Part shown: in pieces, positions 21,560 to 35,989 of the stretch | Layout of the letters: every line of letters starts with the position of its first letter | How positions within the stretch are numbered: the first letter of the stretch is position 1 | NCBI RefSeq assembly: GCF_040256395.1 | Contig: NZ_CP158299.1 | Span: 1,827,501-1,891,500, forward strand | DNA: 64,000 nt | From: Deinococcus sonorensis KR-87 | GTDB taxonomy: Bacteria; Deinococcota; Deinococci; Deinococcales; Deinococcaceae | Direction: 5' to 3' | Notes under the pieces: model-generated | Database searches by the model: none | What the model was told of the DNA's origin: nothing | What the model saw: only the letters and a program-made list of their open reading frames with translations | Position numbers and translations under genes: made by a program

Positions 21560-21565
21560 ACGATA
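21560..21565 (-). promoter_or_regulatory. -10 box of the metal transporter operon (leaderless type)
   Basis: TATCGT on the minus strand is followed by 7 nt (TAGCGAC) and the ATG of the binding-protein gene. It is overlapped by the Fur-type operator. Confidence 0.55.
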
Positions 21566-21575
21566 ATTCATTATC
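21562..21575. promoter_or_regulatory. Fur-family operator
   Basis: GATAAT-TC-ATTATC, a perfect 6-2-6 inverted repeat in an AT-rich island (21559-21580), matches the Fur/Zur/Mur box style. Its overlap with the -10 box means a bound repressor would block RNA polymerase directly. Confidence 0.75.
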
Positions 21576-21597
21576 AATAACACTGCAAGCGGAGCGG

Positions 21598-22020
21598 TCA
21601 GGGGGCTGTGGTGCTGGCACACTGCGGGCAGCGGCCGTACAGCGTGACCTCATGCTCCTCCACCACAAAACCGCCGGGGTAGACCGTCCCGCTCGGCAGC
21701 GCCACTGGACACGACTGAATCGAGAAGACCCGGCCGCAGCTGCGGCACGAAAAATGATGGTGGTGGCCCCGTCCGCTGGCCTCGTAGCGCGGCTCCCCGT
21801 CCAGGTTGACCGCCAGCGCCTCTCCCTGCTCCTGCAGCAACTTGAGGGTGCGGTACACCGTGGCGCTGCCCAGGCCCGGCAGGCGCAGCTGCGCCCGGCT
21901 GAGCAGTTCTGGTGCGGTCAGGGGACCTTCCGCCGCGCTGAGCACCTGGGCGATGACCTCGCGCTGACGGGTATGGCGCGAAGCCGCGGTGGTGTCCGGG
22001 ACGGGCTGGCCCTTCGTCAT
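21598..22020 (-). CDS. Fur-family metalloregulator (Fur/Zur/Mur type)
   Basis: A 140-residue Fur-family repressor. The winged helix includes [20 protein letters not shown] (residues about 48-67). The regulatory metal site region [16 protein letters not shown] holds four consecutive His and the first CxxC. The second CxxC is in [10 protein letters not shown], and together they form the structural zinc site. It sits upstream of the metal transporter operon and is its likely regulator. Deinococcus radiodurans has a Fur homologue named Mur for manganese, and this may be its equivalent, but metal specificity cannot be told from sequence alone. TAGCCT lies 6 nt before the ATG. Confidence 0.92.
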   Translation of the reverse strand: MTKGQPVPDTTAASRHTRQREVIAQVLSAAEGPLTAPELLSRAQLRLPGLGSATVYRTLKLLQEQGEALAVNLDGEPRYEASGRGHHHHFSCRSCGRVFSIQSCPVALPSGTVYPGGFVVEEHEVTLYGRCPQCASTTAP

Positions 22021-22026
22021 GCTGGC

Positions 22027-22032
22027 AGGCTA
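22027..22032 (-). promoter_or_regulatory. -10 box of the fur-family gene (leaderless type)
   Basis: TAGCCT on the minus strand is followed by 6 nt (GCCAGC) and the ATG. It lies one base from the foot of the long hairpin, which must contain the -35 region. Confidence 0.5.
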
Positions 22033-22033
22033 G

Positions 22034-22090
22034 CAAACCGCCGCCCCCCGATGTGGCAACCGGGTTGCACAGTCGGGGGGCGGCGGTTTG
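22034..22090. terminator. Long extended hairpin upstream of the fur-family gene
   Basis: An 18-bp perfect stem (22034-22051 with 22073-22090) encloses a 21-nt loop that pairs again (TGTG with CACA and CAACC with GGTTG). It follows the stop of the gene at 22102 on the minus strand and probably ends that operon, though no U-tract follows. Confidence 0.6.
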
Positions 22091-22101
22091 GCTGAAGGAT
22101 G

Positions 22102-22590
22102 TTACATCCGGCGGGGGTCCGGCGCGTCCGGATTGGTGCGGACCACCTCGGTCTGCACTGGCTTGGACAGGCTGACCTGCGCCGGACGGCCTGAGGTCGC
22201 TGAACCCTTGCCTTTGTCGGCCTGATCCATCAGCTGGTTGGCGAACTCCTCCAGCCGGGGGGCAATGACGCGCTCCTGCAGCAGCCGGAAGCCCAGGGTG
22301 GCCACCGTGGCGATCAGGGCGTTGCCGACGCTCTTGCCTTTGCCCGCCTGTTTCATCTGCGCCTTGACCAGCGCCTTCTGCTCCTTGGGAGGGCTGGCCG
22401 CGTCCACATAGATGCGGCGGCTGCGCCTGAACTGCCGGCCCACCAGCACGCCCAGCGCCAGTCCGACGCCGGTGGCGCCGCCCATCATCTTGAGCGGCTC
22501 CTTCTGCATGTTGACCTGCAGGCTGGCAGCCTGGGTCAGCTCGTCCACGCTGCGCCGCAGCCGTTCGCGGGCGTCGTCACGCTCGGACAT
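22102..22590 (-). CDS. Membrane-associated protein of unknown function
   Basis: A 162-residue protein. An N-terminal helical segment (RERLRRSVDELTQAASL) precedes a Gly-rich hydrophobic stretch (MMGGATGVGLALGVLVGRQF, residues about 35-54). After a basic, Lys-rich middle part comes a second hydrophobic segment (GNALIATVATLGFRLLQERV), and the tail is polar. It resembles small proteins, often next to holin-like DUF1469 proteins, that carry DUF3618-like features, and the upstream gene here is of that holin-like type. The two are meant to be coupled, because the ideal stop of the upstream gene overlaps this ATG as TGATG. Confidence 0.7.
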   Translation of the reverse strand: MSERDDARERLRRSVDELTQAASLQVNMQKEPLKMMGGATGVGLALGVLVGRQFRRSRRIYVDAASPPKEQKALVKAQMKQAGKGKSVGNALIATVATLGFRLLQERVIAPRLEEFANQLMDQADKGKGSATSGRPAQVSLSKPVQTEVVRTNPDAPDPRRM

Positions 22591-22614
22591 CAGTACCCCT
22601 CCTTGTTCATGTCG

Positions 22615-23193
22615 TCACGGTAGGTCGGGTTGGTGCTGACCGGGATGCCTTCCGGTTCCGGCTGACGCTGGAGCGGGGGGAGTGGTCGTGGCGGGGCGCA
22701 CGGTGGTGCTGACCCGGGCCGGGCTGCTCTCCACGTGGGTGCCTTGGGTATGCACGTGCGACTGGGCCTGATGGGTGGTGCTGGTCGTGGACGTCCGCGG
22801 CTCGCTGGTCTGATGGGTGTCCGGATCGTCGCTCCTCGGCCGGCTCGGCCCCGAGGACGTGTCCTTGTCCGGATCCGGTACCTCGGCCCCCAGCTTCCGC
22901 AGGCCCATGAACAGCAGCAGTCCCGTTACCGCGAGGCTCACCAGCGCGATGATCAGGGCGGCGGCCCAGGCGCCCAGCCCCAGCCGCATCAGTCCGTAGA
23001 ACACGAACAGAATCAGGAAAATCAGGGCCAGGGTGAGCGGCACCAGCGAAGCCAGCAGCAGCACCACCCCCAGGCCCTTGGCTTTCGCAATGGCGCCGAT
23101 CCGCCGGGCCAGGATGCTGATCTCGCTTTTCACGAGGCTGACCCCGGCGTCAAAGACGTCGACCAGGGCACTCCCGAGACTCTTGTTCTCCAT
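22615..23193 (-). CDS. Holin-like (DUF1469-type) membrane protein with apparent frameshifted tail
   Basis: A 192-residue product as the sequence stands, from the ATG at 23193 behind GGGGGAAG. Residues about 10-45 are amphipathic (SLVKSEISILARRIGAIAK). Two long membrane segments follow (GVVLLLASLVPLTLALIFLI and AALIIALVSLAVTGLLLFMG), as in the actinobacterial holin-X/DUF1469 group. The C-terminal part is hydrophilic, rich in Thr, Ser, Pro and His. At a run of six C (minus strand, 22675-22680), the frame changes quality: with five C the tail would end GIPVSTNPTYRDDMNKEGY and stop at TGATG on the next start codon. I regard that as the intended end. Confidence 0.75.
   Translation of the reverse strand: MENKSLGSALVDVFDAGVSLVKSEISILARRIGAIAKAKGLGVVLLLASLVPLTLALIFLILFVFYGLMRLGLGAWAAALIIALVSLAVTGLLLFMGLRKLGAEVPDPDKDTSSGPSRPRSDDPDTHQTSEPRTSTTSTTHQAQSHVHTQGTHVESSPARVSTTVRPATTTPPAPASAGTGRHPGQHQPDLP
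22675..22680 (-). other. C6 homopolymer at an apparent frameshift
   Basis: Six consecutive C on the minus strand. Removing one restores a longer, natural-looking C-terminus that ends on the next gene's start codon. It may be a sequencing error, a real indel or a slippage site. Confidence 0.6.
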
Positions 23194-23238
23194 ATCTTCC
23201 CCCTCGGCGCACCGTTCCCGCCTCACAAATGCCCCCAG

Positions 23239-23244
23239 CATAAT
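23239..23244 (+). promoter_or_regulatory. -10 box of the methyltransferase gene (leaderless type)
   Basis: CATAAT ends 7 nt before the ATG at 23252. An in-frame ATG at 23243 overlaps it and is therefore unlikely to be used. Confidence 0.5.
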
Positions 23245-23251
23245 GGACCCC

Positions 23252-23914
23252 ATGGTTCGCCCCCAGCACCTTGAAGAAAGCGTAAACGCACAGACCCGTG
23301 CTTCGTTAACTTCGGCCCAGCGCAGCAATTTCCTGTCTGTGACCGCGCGCGGGTACATGAGCTGGCGGGCCCAGAGCCTGTCGCTGCTCAGCGGGCAGCC
23401 GTTCACCCTGTCACAGGAAGCGCGGCTCTTCACCGCGCTGTGCGCCCCGCAGCCGGGTCAGCAGTGGCTGGACGTGGGCACCAGCGCCGGCTTCTATGCC
23501 GGCCTGCTGGCGATGGCCGGCGCCGACGTGCTGGCCTGCGACATCAGCCCGGCCATGCTGCGCGAGGCCCGGCGCCGCGAGCACAGCCCGCGCATTCAGT
23601 GGGCGCTGCTCAACGCCGAGGACAGCGGGCTGCTGGACGCCAGCATGGACGGCATCACGGTGGGCGCCACCCTGAACGAGACCGCCTCGCCGGAGGCCAT
23701 GCTGCGCGAATGTGCCCGGCTGCTGAAGCCAGGAGGCCAGCTGTGGCTGATGTACCTCTCGCGAACCGCCGGGCCACTTCAGACCGTGCTGGGCCACACC
23801 CTGCACTTCCCGGACCCGGCCGAGCTGTCTCCGCTGCTACCGGGCCTGCAGCGCGTCCATCTGCTGCGGATGGGCAGCGTGACCTTCGAGCGCTGGGAGA
23901 AGCGGGCGAACTGA
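23252..23914 (+). CDS. Class I SAM-dependent methyltransferase
   Basis: A 220-residue protein with a methyltransferase-11-like fold. SAM motif I is WLDVGTSAGFYAGLLAMAGA (near residue 72), the acidic residue ending strand 2 is in VLACDISPAML, motif post-I and the ILNAEDSGLLDAS-like region follow (here ALLNAEDSGLLDAS), and GGQLWLMYLSR lies where motif III is expected. About 65 extra residues precede the core. The substrate is unknown. The frame extends upstream to 23033, but the start is placed by the promoter. It is divergent from the holin-like gene. Confidence 0.85.
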   Translation: MVRPQHLEESVNAQTRASLTSAQRSNFLSVTARGYMSWRAQSLSLLSGQPFTLSQEARLFTALCAPQPGQQWLDVGTSAGFYAGLLAMAGADVLACDISPAMLREARRREHSPRIQWALLNAEDSGLLDASMDGITVGATLNETASPEAMLRECARLLKPGGQLWLMYLSRTAGPLQTVLGHTLHFPDPAELSPLLPGLQRVHLLRMGSVTFERWEKRAN

Positions 23915-23918
23915 AAAA

Positions 23919-23943
23919 GCCCACCCCGCACAAGGGGGTGGGC
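23919..23943 (-). terminator. Terminator of the cytochrome oxidase operon
   Basis: A 9-bp stem (GCCCACCCC with GGGGTGGGC) with a 7-nt loop. On the minus strand it is followed by TTTTT, making a normal intrinsic terminator for the oxidase genes. It also separates them from the methyltransferase. Confidence 0.8.
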
Positions 23944-23960
23944 CGGAGAGGGAAGAGCGA

Positions 23961-26390
<2,430 letters not shown>

Positions 26391-26419
26391 AGTTCAGTCT
26401 CCTCGGTGTAGGGGGCGCG

Positions 26420-27583
26420 TCAGCGGACCGGAACCTTGCCCCAGTAGGCGGCAGCGTCCGGCAGCTTCAGGCTTTCCAGGTAGGCTTGCAGGTCAGACAG
26501 GTCCTGCTCGCTCAGGTTGGGGTAGGGGGGCATCAGGGCGCCCGGCTTGACGGCCGCGCTGTTGATGATCCAGGGCTTGAGCATGGCGCGTGCCTGCTCG
26601 CCCTCCCAGCGTCCGGCACCCAGCGTGTTGCGCGAACCGAAGTAGCTCAGGTCCGGGCCCACCGCGCCCTTGGCCGGGGTGCCCTGAATGCGGTGGCAGC
26701 TGGCGCAGGGAGCCGCCTGGGCGCTGGCCTTGCCCTGCATGAAGATGGTGTAGCCGCGCTCCTCGCTGCTGCCGGTGGCCGGAGTGGGCGCGCGGTAGGC
26801 CTGGGCCGCCTGAATGAAGGTGTTGTACTGCTCCGGCGGCAGGGCCACCACCTTGAAGCGCATGTTGGCGTGGCTGGCGCCGCACAGCACCGAGCAGTTG
26901 CCCTGGTACACGCCCGGCTGTTCGGTGTCGATCTGCCAGGTCTTCTTGCTGCCGGGGATCGCGTCACGCTGGCCGCCCAGGTTCGGGGCCCAGAACGCAT
27001 GGATCACGTCCTTGGCGGTGATGGTCAGCGCGATGGAACGGCCGGTGGGCACGACCAGCTCATTGCCGTTGGTGACGGGGCCGCCGCCCACGGCGGTGGT
27101 GCCGGGGTAGTCAAAGGCCCACCAGAACTGCGCGCCCGTCACGTTGATCTTCAGAGCGTTGGGCGGCGTGGGGTTGGTGAGGGCCATGGTCCGCACCGTG
27201 ATCACCGAGATCAGCGTGACGATGACCACCGGCACGGCGATCAGGATCGACTCCAGCCGGTTGTTGCCGTGGAACTGCTCCGGCTCGTTGGTGTGCCGGT
27301 CCTCGCGGTACTTGGCCACCGTGTGGAAGAGGGCGTAGCTCACGCCCACGAAGATCAGGATGGCGACGATGATCACCGGAATGCTCATCCACCAGACCTG
27401 GCGGTTGAAGCCTGAGTGCAGGTCGCCGAGGGTGACGACGTGGGTGGCCTGCGTCTGGCTCTGGTCCTGGGCAGCGGCCAGACCACCGAGAGCCAGCAGC
27501 AGCGGCGTCAGCGTGAGCATCGGCGCCCGGAGCTTGCCGGACGGTCCAGAACCGGACGGGCGGGGTGGGGTATTCAACTTCAC
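26420..27583 (-). CDS. ctaC: Cytochrome c oxidase subunit II with C-terminal cytochrome c
   Basis: A 387-residue caa3-type subunit II. A signal peptide ([17 protein letters not shown]) and two membrane segments are followed by the CuA domain ([12 protein letters not shown], then [16 protein letters not shown] with the two Cys, His and Met ligands). A fused cytochrome c domain has CASCH and a likely axial Met in LMPPYPNL. It receives electrons from cytochrome c and passes them to subunit I. The listed GTG lies inside an AAGGAG site. A TTG 6 nt later (27577) has better spacing, and an ATG at 27520 would begin at the signal peptide, so the exact start is open. Confidence 0.95.
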   Translation of the reverse strand: MKLNTPPRPSGSGPSGKLRAPMLTLTPLLLALGGLAAAQDQSQTQATHVVTLGDLHSGFNRQVWWMSIPVIIVAILIFVGVSYALFHTVAKYREDRHTNEPEQFHGNNRLESILIAVPVVIVTLISVITVRTMALTNPTPPNALKINVTGAQFWWAFDYPGTTAVGGGPVTNGNELVVPTGRSIALTITAKDVIHAFWAPNLGGQRDAIPGSKKTWQIDTEQPGVYQGNCSVLCGASHANMRFKVVALPPEQYNTFIQAAQAYRAPTPATGSSEERGYTIFMQGKASAQAAPCASCHRIQGTPAKGAVGPDLSYFGSRNTLGAGRWEGEQARAMLKPWIINSAAVKPGALMPPYPNLSEQDLSDLQAYLESLKLPDAAAYWGKVPVR

Positions 27584-27659
27584 TCCTTTCTTACTTTCTG
27601 TCTCAGTCTAAGCGCTCGGGGGCCCGCTTGGCATGGGAATGAAGTCCCGGTCCGGCCGC

Positions 27660-28567
<908 letters not shown>

Positions 28568-28571
<4 letters not shown>

Positions 28572-29569
28572 AGGCCCGCTCCGCTCAGGGTGGGCCGGGC
28601 CGCGCGCTCGTCACGCGCCGGGGCAGTCAGAACGCTGAAGCTGAGCATCACGGTCACAAGCCACATGATGCACGCCAGCAGCAGGTGGGTGATCTGCATC
28701 CAGCCGGGCGCCTTCAGCACGACGTTCAGCACGCCCGCCAGAATCTGCAGGGCGATGATGGCGTGCAGCGAGATCTTCCAGCGGCGGGGCGCCAGCGCAA
28801 CGGCCCCCGGTGCGCCCTCTCGCCCGGCCGAGGCCCAGCCGGCGAACCAGATCAGGTAGGCGCTCACGCCCAGCGCCAGCACCGGATGAATCACCCGCAG
28901 GTTCTGGATCAATGTGGCGGTGCCGCCGAAGTCGCGGCGCACCGTGTCGATCGGGGTGCCGCCGGCCGGGAAGAACAGCAGGTCGCCCAGCGCGGTGATG
29001 GCCCCGGCCATGCCCAGCACCAGCATCAGCAGCAGCGCGGCGCTGCTGGCCCAGCCGAGCAGGCCCTGGCCGCGCAGCCGCAGCCGGGGCGCTCCGGAGG
29101 CCCACAGCGCCGTGAGCAGCAGCGCGCCCATCAGCGCGAAGGTGCTGGCGAGGTGAACTCCCTGTACGAAGCCGCGCGCCGGGTCGGTGCTGGTGGCGGT
29201 GAGACCGAGCAGCACCTGCACGCCGCCCACCAGCCCCTCGAACACGATCAGGCCCAGCGACAGCAGCGCGCCCAGCCGCACCGGGTGGCCGCGCCCGCTG
29301 CTCAGAAAGGCCAGCGCGACCAGCGCCAGGGCCAGCAGGCCCGACAGCCCACCGGTCAGCCGGTGGCTGAACTCGATGATGGTGTTCAGCGTGGGGGACG
29401 GGGGAATGGCCACCCCGTTGCACAGCGGCCAGTGCGCGCCGCAGCCGGCGCCGGACCCGCTGATCCGCACGAAGGCCCCCCACAAAATCACCAGCACGTT
29501 GTATCCCAGGGCCACCCAGGCCAGGGTCGGCAGCACAGCGCCCACCCGGCCCACCGCAGGTTGACCCAT
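28568..29569 (-). CDS. ctaA: Heme A synthase
   Basis: A 333-residue membrane protein with about eight helices in two similar halves. It oxidises heme O to heme A. Heme-ligand His residues are in [31 protein letters not shown] and QITHLLLA, and a Cys pair in the first outer loop ([11 protein letters not shown]) marks the Bacillus/Thermus class. The start at 29569 is favoured because GAAGAGG lies 5 nt upstream. An ATG at 29575 is too close to that site, and the longer frame to 29602 has no support. Confidence 0.94.
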
Positions 29570-29760
29570 GTTCATCCTCTTCACACTGCACCACCTCCGC
29601 ACCGCGCCCGTTCCGGGGTCATGGCCCTGTCTGGAGCCTCCGTCAGCGAACGTTGATTGAGCAAATTCTAACGGCCCTGGGGGCAGTGCGGGTTGTACGT
29701 TTGTCCCCGCATCGCTGCCGGCCGTGACCTTTGACTCTGCCGCCCCCTGGCCCCGCCCCC

Positions 29761-29766
29761 TAGACT
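29761..29766 (+). promoter_or_regulatory. Candidate -10 box of the DUF420 gene
   Basis: TAGACT ends 9 nt before the ATG, predicting a leader of 1-3 nt. Confidence 0.45.
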
Positions 29767-29775
29767 GAACCCCTA

Positions 29776-30252
29776 ATGGGAGAATTCTTAGCGACGGCTT
29801 CAGTCGTCACCATCGTTCTGAGCGGTCTGGCCCTGGTGTCGGGCGTGTTCCTGATCCGCAGTGGTCGCCGTGAGGCGCACATGCGCGCCATGCTGACCGC
29901 CACCGTGCTGGCCGTGCTGTTTCTGGTGTTCTATCTGAGCAAGGTGGCGATCGGCTACACCAAGAGCTGGGTGGGTCCGGCCGAATGGCGCACGTGGTAT
30001 CTGGTGCTGCTGGGCTCGCATACCCTGCTGGCCGCCGTGAATGTGCCGCTGGCGCTGGTGGCGCTGTGGTACGCCCGGAAGGGGCTGCTGGCCGCCGGTA
30101 CGCTGGCGCGGGTCGAGCAGGTGCCGGCCGCCGCCGCCGCCTTTGCCCGGCACCGCGCCTGGGTGCGCTGGACCGTGCCGGTGTGGCTGTACGTGGCCGT
30201 GACCGGCTGGATCATCTACGTGGTGCTGGAGCGCTACGGGGCCGTCCGATGA
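29776..30252 (+). CDS. DUF420 membrane protein, probable cytochrome oxidase assembly factor (CtaM-like)
   Basis: A 158-residue protein with four membrane segments. The last, [20 protein letters not shown], with conserved Pro and Tyr, is typical of DUF420 (Bacillus YozB/CtaM). Conserved His residues occur in [18 protein letters not shown] and FARHRAWVR. CtaM is needed for maturation of heme-A oxidases in Firmicutes. Its position, divergent from ctaA in an oxidase block, supports the same role here. No Shine-Dalgarno site; probably leaderless. Confidence 0.85.
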   Translation: MGEFLATASVVTIVLSGLALVSGVFLIRSGRREAHMRAMLTATVLAVLFLVFYLSKVAIGYTKSWVGPAEWRTWYLVLLGSHTLLAAVNVPLALVALWYARKGLLAAGTLARVEQVPAAAAAFARHRAWVRWTVPVWLYVAVTGWIIYVVLERYGAVR

Positions 30253-30284
30253 CGCGCGCCCGCCTGCCACGGGCCACTTTCCAC

Positions 30285-30290
30285 TAGGCT
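30285..30290 (+). promoter_or_regulatory. -10 box of panB (leaderless type)
   Basis: TAGGCT ends 6 nt before the ATG of panB. Confidence 0.5.
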
Positions 30291-30296
30291 GACGGC

Positions 30297-31118
<822 letters not shown>

Positions 31119-31135
31119 CCCGAAGGAGACGACAG

Positions 31136-31528
31136 ATGCACGTGCAGGCCACCGAATGGACGCTGGAACGCAAGCGAGTGCGCAGCCGCCCCGACCTGAG
31201 GCCCCTGCTGATGCTGTTCAGCGTGTCGGGCAACGTGGGTCAGCCACGTGTGACGGATCAGGACCGCTTCCACTACGCCCATCCGTACCGGCTGACGGTG
31301 ACGGGCGTGGCCGGAGCGGCCGGCCGCTACCAGCTGACCGGCCTGAAGGGCGCCGCCGACCTGCTGGACAGTCTGGAGGGCCGCGCGTGGCAGCTGACGC
31401 CGGGCCGAGGCCGCCGAAGCGCCACCCTCACCACCGACCTGAGCGAGTACGAACGGGTGCTGTGGGAAGCGCTGGCCCAGCAGGGACCGCCTGGCCTGCA
31501 GCTGAGCGCCCTGCCCGCTGGCAGCTAG
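31136..31528 (+). CDS. Protein of unknown function downstream of panB
   Basis: A 130-residue soluble protein that I do not recognise, with a good AAGGAGA site 7 nt before the ATG and only 17 bp from panB, so it is probably in the same operon. The first half suggests a beta-rich fold ([39 protein letters not shown]), and the second half contains a helix ([14 protein letters not shown]). It has no membrane segment. Its stop codon TAG shares the palindrome CTAG with the stop of the convergent TPR gene. Confidence 0.65.
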   Translation: MHVQATEWTLERKRVRSRPDLRPLLMLFSVSGNVGQPRVTDQDRFHYAHPYRLTVTGVAGAAGRYQLTGLKGAADLLDSLEGRAWQLTPGRGRRSATLTTDLSEYERVLWEALAQQGPPGLQLSALPAGS

Positions 31529-32970
31529 TTCAGGGTGCGGCCGCGCCCGCTGCCGATGATGGTGTCCAGCCGCGCCAGATGATCTGTGAGGGTGGCGTAC
31601 CAGTCGTCGCTGGGGTCGGTGTGTTCCAGCGCCAGTTGCGCGTGCAGATAGGCGCTGGCCGGGTCCGGGAAGCCCTGCTGGGCCATGATGTCGGCCACCA
31701 TCTGCTGCGCGATCACCCAGTCACGGGTGCCGGGCGCGGCTTCCGGCAGCACCCGCTGGTAGTGCTCCAGCGCCTCGTCCAGGTGGTAGTAGTCCAGCGC
31801 CACGCTGCCCAGCACCAGGCTGGCCGGAACGGTGGCGCCCTGCGAGAGGGCGGTCTCGGCGGTGGCCTGCGCCTCCTGCAGGCGGCCCAGCCGGTACTCG
31901 GCCTCCGCAATGTCGGCCAGCACCTCCGGCACGAACGGGTACTCGGGGGTGAGGGCCGCGCTCTCCAGCCGCTCGCGCGCCTCCAGCGGCCGGTCCAGGT
32001 CCAGCAGCGCCACGCCCAATTCGTGCAGCGCGTACGGACGGTCTTGGGGGGCAGCGCGGCGCAGCGCCTCCTCGAAGTGAGGCAGCGCCTCCTGTTGCCG
32101 GCCCTGCGCCACCAGCACCTGACCCCACACCAGCGCCACGCCGTAGCTCGGGTCGTTCTGGGCGCGTTCCAGCCGGTCAGCCTCCACGATGCTCACCAGC
32201 GCCTCGTCGGTCTGGTCCTGCTGCAGCTGCGCCTGACTCATCAGGTAGTGCCAGCTCGCCAGGCCCAGCGGATCGGCCGACGCATCCGGGTAGAGCGGGC
32301 GGGCGCGGTGCAGCACCGCCAGCGCCTCGGTCGGCTGACCCGCCTGCAGCTGCAGCGCGGCCTGCTCCTGCAACATCCCGGCGCGCTGCAGGCCGGAGGC
32401 CAGGTGGGCCGCCTCGGCGTACAGGTGCAGCGCGGCCTCGGTGTGACCCAGGTTCTCCTCGCAGTCGGCCTGCCAGCTGCGCAGCCGCCAGCGCAGGTGC
32501 GGCGGCAGGTCCGTCAGGCTCAGCGGTACCGCCAGCGCTTCCTCGGTCTGACCGCTGAGCGCCAGCGCCGCCACCACGTGGTAGCGGGTCAGGGGATCGG
32601 GGCTCTGCGAGAGGCCCGGCGACACCCTCACGGTGTCCTGCCGCCGCGCCTGACGCTCAGCATCCAGCGCCTGATATAGCGCCGAGCCGCCCACCTCGGC
32701 CGAGGCGGCCAGCGCGGCGCCCAGCGCCGTGTCCATCTCGGTCAGGGCCACGTCGCCGTAGAGGCTGTGCAGGCTGGCGAGGTACAGGTACAGCTGCGCG
32801 CGGGTCGGTTGGTCGGCTTCGCCCAGCGCCGCCTCGAGAATGTTGAAGGCGGCATCGAAATCTTCCTGGGCGCCGGACGCGGCGTGGTCCGGCAGACCCG
32901 CAGGCAGGGCGGCAGCTGAGCGGGCCAGCGCGTCGCTCACCTGCTGCCAGGTGGTGGAGGCATCAATCAT
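31525..32970 (-). CDS. Tetratricopeptide-repeat protein
   Basis: A 481-residue all-helical protein of degenerate TPR units, seen as repeated pairs of helices with Ala, Gly, Leu and Tyr at TPR positions (for example [20 protein letters not shown] and [20 protein letters not shown]). No signal peptide, membrane segment or catalytic domain is evident, so it is probably a cytosolic scaffold or adaptor. TATGCT lies 9 nt before the ATG. It is convergent with, and overlaps by 4 nt, the gene after panB, and is divergent from ftsH. Confidence 0.82.
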   Translation of the reverse strand: MIDASTTWQQVSDALARSAAALPAGLPDHAASGAQEDFDAAFNILEAALGEADQPTRAQLYLYLASLHSLYGDVALTEMDTALGAALAASAEVGGSALYQALDAERQARRQDTVRVSPGLSQSPDPLTRYHVVAALALSGQTEEALAVPLSLTDLPPHLRWRLRSWQADCEENLGHTEAALHLYAEAAHLASGLQRAGMLQEQAALQLQAGQPTEALAVLHRARPLYPDASADPLGLASWHYLMSQAQLQQDQTDEALVSIVEADRLERAQNDPSYGVALVWGQVLVAQGRQQEALPHFEEALRRAAPQDRPYALHELGVALLDLDRPLEARERLESAALTPEYPFVPEVLADIAEAEYRLGRLQEAQATAETALSQGATVPASLVLGSVALDYYHLDEALEHYQRVLPEAAPGTRDWVIAQQMVADIMAQQGFPDPASAYLHAQLALEHTDPSDDWYATLTDHLARLDTIIGSGRGRTLN

Positions 32971-32979
32971 TCAATGTCC

Positions 32980-32985
32980 AGCATA
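32980..32985 (-). promoter_or_regulatory. Candidate -10 box of the TPR gene
   Basis: TATGCT on the minus strand is followed by 9 nt and the ATG. Confidence 0.4.
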
Positions 32986-33090
32986 GCGGTTTGGCAGACC
33001 CGGGCAGCCAGAACCGCGGTCGGCGCGCGCCTGGGGCGGCAATTAAGCGATTCATCAAGGCAAGGTGTGTGCGTCACTACCACCCGCTAC

Positions 33091-33111
33091 CTTGAGTGCA
33101 GTACACTCAAG
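33091..33111. promoter_or_regulatory. HAIR element (HspR operator) upstream of ftsH
   Basis: CTTGAGT-N7-ACTCAAG, a perfect match to the HspR-associated inverted repeat. A TACACT at 33102-33107 lies inside it and can serve as the ftsH -10 box, so HspR binding would block initiation. HspR represses heat-shock genes in actinobacteria and Deinococcus. Confidence 0.85.
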
Positions 33112-33203
33112 TTCACGGATCATGCTGGTCCGTCTGCGGCGTCTGGATGACCTGCTCACCCGGCTGCAACTCACCCTATTATCCCTTTCCCGGAGGAAGT
33201 TTC

Positions 33204-35069
<1,866 letters not shown>

Positions 35070-35086
35070 CCCTCAACGCTGCTCGC

Positions 35087-35116
35087 GGCGCTCCACCCCC
35101 AGAGGAGTGGAGCGCC
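35087..35116 (+). terminator. Hairpin after ftsH
   Basis: GGCGCTCCAC pairs with GTGGAGCGCC across a 10-nt loop, 17 nt after the stop codon. The following DNA is only mildly T-rich. Confidence 0.6.
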
Positions 35117-35174
35117 GTCCTGTGTGTGCTGGGGGGTGTGCAGCGCATCCGCCCCCCGCGCGGCGAGGATGCAC

Positions 35175-35180
35175 TACACT
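35175..35180 (+). promoter_or_regulatory. Candidate -10 box of minD
   Basis: TACACT ends 8 nt before the minD ATG, predicting a leaderless or 1-nt-leader mRNA. Confidence 0.5.
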
Positions 35181-35188
35181 AACCAACA

Positions 35189-35989
35189 ATGAATGCCAAA
35201 GTGATCGTCGTCACCAGCGGGAAGGGAGGCGTCGGCAAGACCACCACCACTGCCAACATGGGCGCCGCCCTCGCCAAACTGGGAGAGAAAGTGGTCGTCA
35301 TCGACGTGGATGTGGGTCTGCGCAACCTCGACGTGGTGATGGGCCTGGAAAGCCGGGTGGTGTTTGACCTGATCGACGTGATCGAGGGCAAGTGCCGCCT
35401 GTCGCAGGCGCTGATCCGCGACAAGCGGGTGGAGAACCTGTTCCTGCTGCCCGCCTCGCAGACCCGCGACAAGGATGCCCTGAACCCGGAAATCTTCAAG
35501 GCGGCGGTGCGGACCCTGATCGACGAAGAGGGCTTCGACCGGGTGCTGATCGACAGCCCGGCCGGCATCGAGAGCGGCTTCAAGACGGCCGCCGCGCCGG
35601 CCGAGGGCGCGCTAGTGGTGGTGAACCCGGAGGTCAGCAGCGTGCGCGACGCCGACCGGATCATCGGGCTGTTGGAAGCGCAGCAGGTGCGCGACATCCG
35701 GCTGGTGATCAACCGGCTGCGGCCCAAGATGGTCGCCAGCGGCAACATGCTCTCCGAGGCCGACATTCTGGAGATCCTGGGCGTCAAGCCGATCGGCATC
35801 GTGCCGGAAGACGAGGGCATCCTGGTCAGCACCAACGTCGGTGAGCCGGCAGTGCTCGGCAAGACCAAGGCCGGCGGGGCCTTTATGGACACCGCACGGC
35901 GGCTGCGTGGCGAGGACGTCCCCTATCCCAAGCTGGAAGAGGACCGGGGCTTCATGGCCGTCCTGCGGCGGTTGTTCGGAGCCGGCTGA
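35189..35989 (+). CDS. minD: Septum site-determining protein MinD
   Basis: A 266-residue ParA/MinD-type ATPase that oscillates or positions on the membrane and, with MinC, keeps the division ring at midcell. The deviant Walker A is GKGGVGKTTT near residues 11-20, switch I VIDVDVGLRNLDVVMG is the MinD signature, and LIDSPAGIESG is switch II. The C-terminus (FMAVLRRLFGAG) is an amphipathic membrane-targeting helix. The stop overlaps the minE start (TGATG). minC is not adjacent. Confidence 0.96.
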   Translation: MNAKVIVVTSGKGGVGKTTTTANMGAALAKLGEKVVVIDVDVGLRNLDVVMGLESRVVFDLIDVIEGKCRLSQALIRDKRVENLFLLPASQTRDKDALNPEIFKAAVRTLIDEEGFDRVLIDSPAGIESGFKTAAAPAEGALVVVNPEVSSVRDADRIIGLLEAQQVRDIRLVINRLRPKMVASGNMLSEADILEILGVKPIGIVPEDEGILVSTNVGEPAVLGKTKAGGAFMDTARRLRGEDVPYPKLEEDRGFMAVLRRLFGAG

